Positions 62,351 through 64,000 of a DNA stretch of 64,000 bases are shown here, piece after piece. A program made the position numbers and the translations under genes. Position 1 is the stretch's first letter. Every line of letters starts with the position of its first letter. This DNA comes from Novipirellula aureliae. GTDB taxonomy: Bacteria > Planctomycetota > Planctomycetia > Pirellulales > Pirellulaceae. The stretch lies in the NCBI RefSeq assembly GCF_007860185.1, contig NZ_SJPY01000009.1, positions 212,316 to 276,315 of the forward strand, written 5' to 3'. The notes beneath the pieces were generated by a model, which saw only the letters and a program-made list of their open reading frames with translations, searched no databases and was not told where the DNA came from.

Positions 62351-63691
62351 ATGAACGAATTGTCCGACGCTTCGAAGCTCGATTTGCCGTCCGCTACACT
62401 GCCGGCTACTCCAATGCGGGTGGCGTATATCTTGCATCGATTTCCGTGCATCTCGGAAACGTTTATCGCTAACGAGATATATTGGTTGCAAGAGCAAGAC
62501 GTTGAAGTTTCGATCTTTTCGCTGATGTCACCTAAGGATGGACCGGTCCATGATGTCGCCAAGAAATTGTTGCCGCTTACGCATTACACGCCGTGGATGT
62601 CGTGGGCGATTCTGTGGTCTCAAATCTACTTTTTACTTAGGTTACCGATTCGCTATTTGAGTGCTTTTGTAACAGTGATACGGCAAACGTTTCGCGAACC
62701 TAAGTTGGCACTATTGGCGGTGGCCTTGTTTCCCAAAAACGTCCATTTGGCACGGGAGATGAAACGGCTGAAGATCGATCATATTCATGCGCATTTCGTT
62801 TGGCTTGGTGGCATCAGTGCGTCGGTCGTTCGAGAGCTTGTGGGCATCTCGTTTAGCCTACATCCTCACGCGTTTGGGTTGTTCCAGCGAAACCAGAAAG
62901 ACGCCAAGTACGAATTGGAATTGGCGGACTTTATTTGCACCATTGCGACTTACCACCGCCGCAAGATCGTGGAGTTATGTCCGAAGGTAAACGTTGAGAA
63001 TGTGCACATTGTGAATCTGGGCATCGATACGGAACGAATGATCCCGCGATGCGAAGCACGCGCAATAGGTGATCAACCTTTGCGGATTTTGACAGTCGGT
63101 CGACCGATCGAAAAGAAGGGACACGAATACTTAATTGAAGCCTGCTCTCATTTGGTTTCTCGAGGTATACCATTTCAATGTGAAATGATGGTCGGCCGAG
63201 GAAAGGAGGCGGAGTCGTTGCAGGAAGTGGTCGATCGGTTCGAGTTGCAAGATCGGGTGAAGTTAATCGATTTTCGCGATCAGCAAGAAGTTCTTAAAGA
63301 GTATCACAAGAGCGATATTTTCGCGTTGGCCTGCGTGATGGCGAAGGACGGTGATCGTGACGGCATGCCGGTAGTGCTGATCGAAGCGATGGCGTGTGGG
63401 TTGCCGGTCGTCACGTGTCCTGTATCGGGCATCCCCGACTTGGTTCGCGATGGCGAAAACGGGTTGCTGGTAAAATCTCGCGATGCGGTGAGCTTCGCCG
63501 ATGCGCTAGAGCGTTTGATTGGCGACGCCAATCTCCGAGAACAACTGGGGGACGCAGCCCGTGAAACGATCGTCGATGAGTTTGATATACGGAAAACAAC
63601 AACCCGTTTAGCAAGCGTGTTTAGGCAGTATTCACAACCAACCCAGCAAAGTGTTCCCAAGCAAACCGCGGCGGAGCCTGTACGCATATGA
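62351..63691 (+). CDS. GT4-family glycosyltransferase
   Basis: A 446-residue GT-B enzyme. Acceptor-side block HIHAHFVWLGGISA, a donor loop LTVGRPIEKKGHEYLIEAC, and PVVLIEAMACGLPVVTCPVSGIPDLVRDGENGLLV, the ExxxxG signature of GT4. A segment rich in aromatic and aliphatic residues (about 80-105) may associate with the membrane. It adds a second sugar of the repeat unit or a late sugar. Its stop overlaps the next start by 4 bases. Confidence 0.92.
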   Translation: MNELSDASKLDLPSATLPATPMRVAYILHRFPCISETFIANEIYWLQEQDVEVSIFSLMSPKDGPVHDVAKKLLPLTHYTPWMSWAILWSQIYFLLRLPIRYLSAFVTVIRQTFREPKLALLAVALFPKNVHLAREMKRLKIDHIHAHFVWLGGISASVVRELVGISFSLHPHAFGLFQRNQKDAKYELELADFICTIATYHRRKIVELCPKVNVENVHIVNLGIDTERMIPRCEARAIGDQPLRILTVGRPIEKKGHEYLIEACSHLVSRGIPFQCEMMVGRGKEAESLQEVVDRFELQDRVKLIDFRDQQEVLKEYHKSDIFALACVMAKDGDRDGMPVVLIEAMACGLPVVTCPVSGIPDLVRDGENGLLVKSRDAVSFADALERLIGDANLREQLGDAARETIVDEFDIRKTTTRLASVFRQYSQPTQQSVPKQTAAEPVRI

Positions 63692-64000
63692 GCCACATTG
63701 GAATTCAGTCTTTCGACCAAACGGAGGATTGGGACGCGTTTGTCGCCGCTCACCCCAAAGGTTCGATCTTTCACACTGCGGCTATGTGCCGTACGATGCA
63801 GGCAACGAAAGGCTATGAGGTACTGGCGATAGCGGCATGTGTCGGCGATGGCGATGTTCAAGCGATACTGGTCGCGATACGTATTTCCACAATTCGCTCG
63901 CTCGGGAGATTGGCGGCTCGCTCAATCATGTTCGCCGAACCGATCTGTAGTGATGACGAGATCGGTGAAAAATGTTTGAATCGATTGTTGGAGCACCACG
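63688..64000 (+). CDS. FemAB/GNAT-like transferase, N-terminal part only
   Basis: The ATG at 63688 overlaps the glycosyltransferase stop (ATGA), and the frame stays open to the window end, 104 residues. DWDAFVAAHPKGSIFHTAAMCRTM resembles the start of FemAB-like proteins found in PEP-CTERM/exosortase polysaccharide loci; the following strands (VLAIAACV, AILVAIR) fit a GNAT-fold half. Partial, so the function is tentative: aminoacyl or acyl transfer to polysaccharide or peptidoglycan precursor. Confidence 0.68.
   Translation, partial: MSHIGIQSFDQTEDWDAFVAAHPKGSIFHTAAMCRTMQATKGYEVLAIAACVGDGDVQAILVAIRISTIRSLGRLAARSIMFAEPICSDDEIGEKCLNRLLEHH

Overview
The window looks like the chromosome of a planctomycete of the Rhodopirellula/Pirellulaceae type. 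This is inferred from gene content only. The main signs are giant secreted proteins with dockerin, Calx-beta, FG-GAP, PKD and RTX modules behind a basic LEPR-XLL-type N-terminal motif, an ECF sigma factor paired with a membrane Ser/Thr kinase, a sulfatase, a PEP-CTERM protein, and lpxD/lpxI showing lipid A synthesis. Protein-coding genes fill most of the window. I saw no rRNA, tRNA, CRISPR array, transposase or phage gene.

Region 1 (1-21.8 kb) is a surface-protein island. A partial minus-strand gene at the left edge (1-284), a Calx-beta/LVIVD-propeller/dockerin protein (1079-4876), a CAP/dockerin protein (7112-8848) and a 2978-residue protein with three putative beta-propellers (11916-20852) all begin with the same kind of basic stretch followed by an LExLExRxLL motif. 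An intact ECF sigma factor and transmembrane kinase lie at 9288-11625. A fused, internally deleted relic of a second sigma-kinase pair lies at 5140-5430, followed by a frame-broken surface-protein remnant (5431-6921). The layout suggests a duplicated cassette (surface protein on minus, then sigma, kinase and large protein on plus) whose left copy has decayed. A PEP-CTERM protein follows at 20982.

Region 2 (21.9-44.4 kb) is mostly household and transport genes: a beta-hydroxyacid dehydrogenase, a secreted glycine-rich protein, a Na/Pi cotransporter, a Nudix hydrolase, a PduO-type cobalamin adenosyltransferase, a DsbD-like protein, an lpxD-lpxI-phosphotransferase operon, a small kinase with altered motifs, a GntR/ABC operon with a visible operator-like dyad, a sulfatase, an HD phosphohydrolase, trmL and carA. 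Its gaps hold several large inverted-repeat elements.

Region 3 (44.5-64 kb) is an extracellular polysaccharide locus. A possible O-acylation pair (SGNH-type plus MBOAT) precedes a tightly packed plus-strand operon. That operon encodes a sugar-1-phosphate transferase, a WlbA/WlbB/WlbC-like trio for an acetamido-uronic acid, a Wzc-like co-polymerase whose kinase domain has lost its Walker A lysine, a Wzy-like polymerase, a Wzx flippase, an oxidoreductase-SDR fusion, two glycosyltransferases, a secreted lyase-like protein and the start of a FemAB-like transferase cut by the window end. A 40-bp hairpin repeat array sits inside this operon between the acetyltransferase and the aminotransferase.
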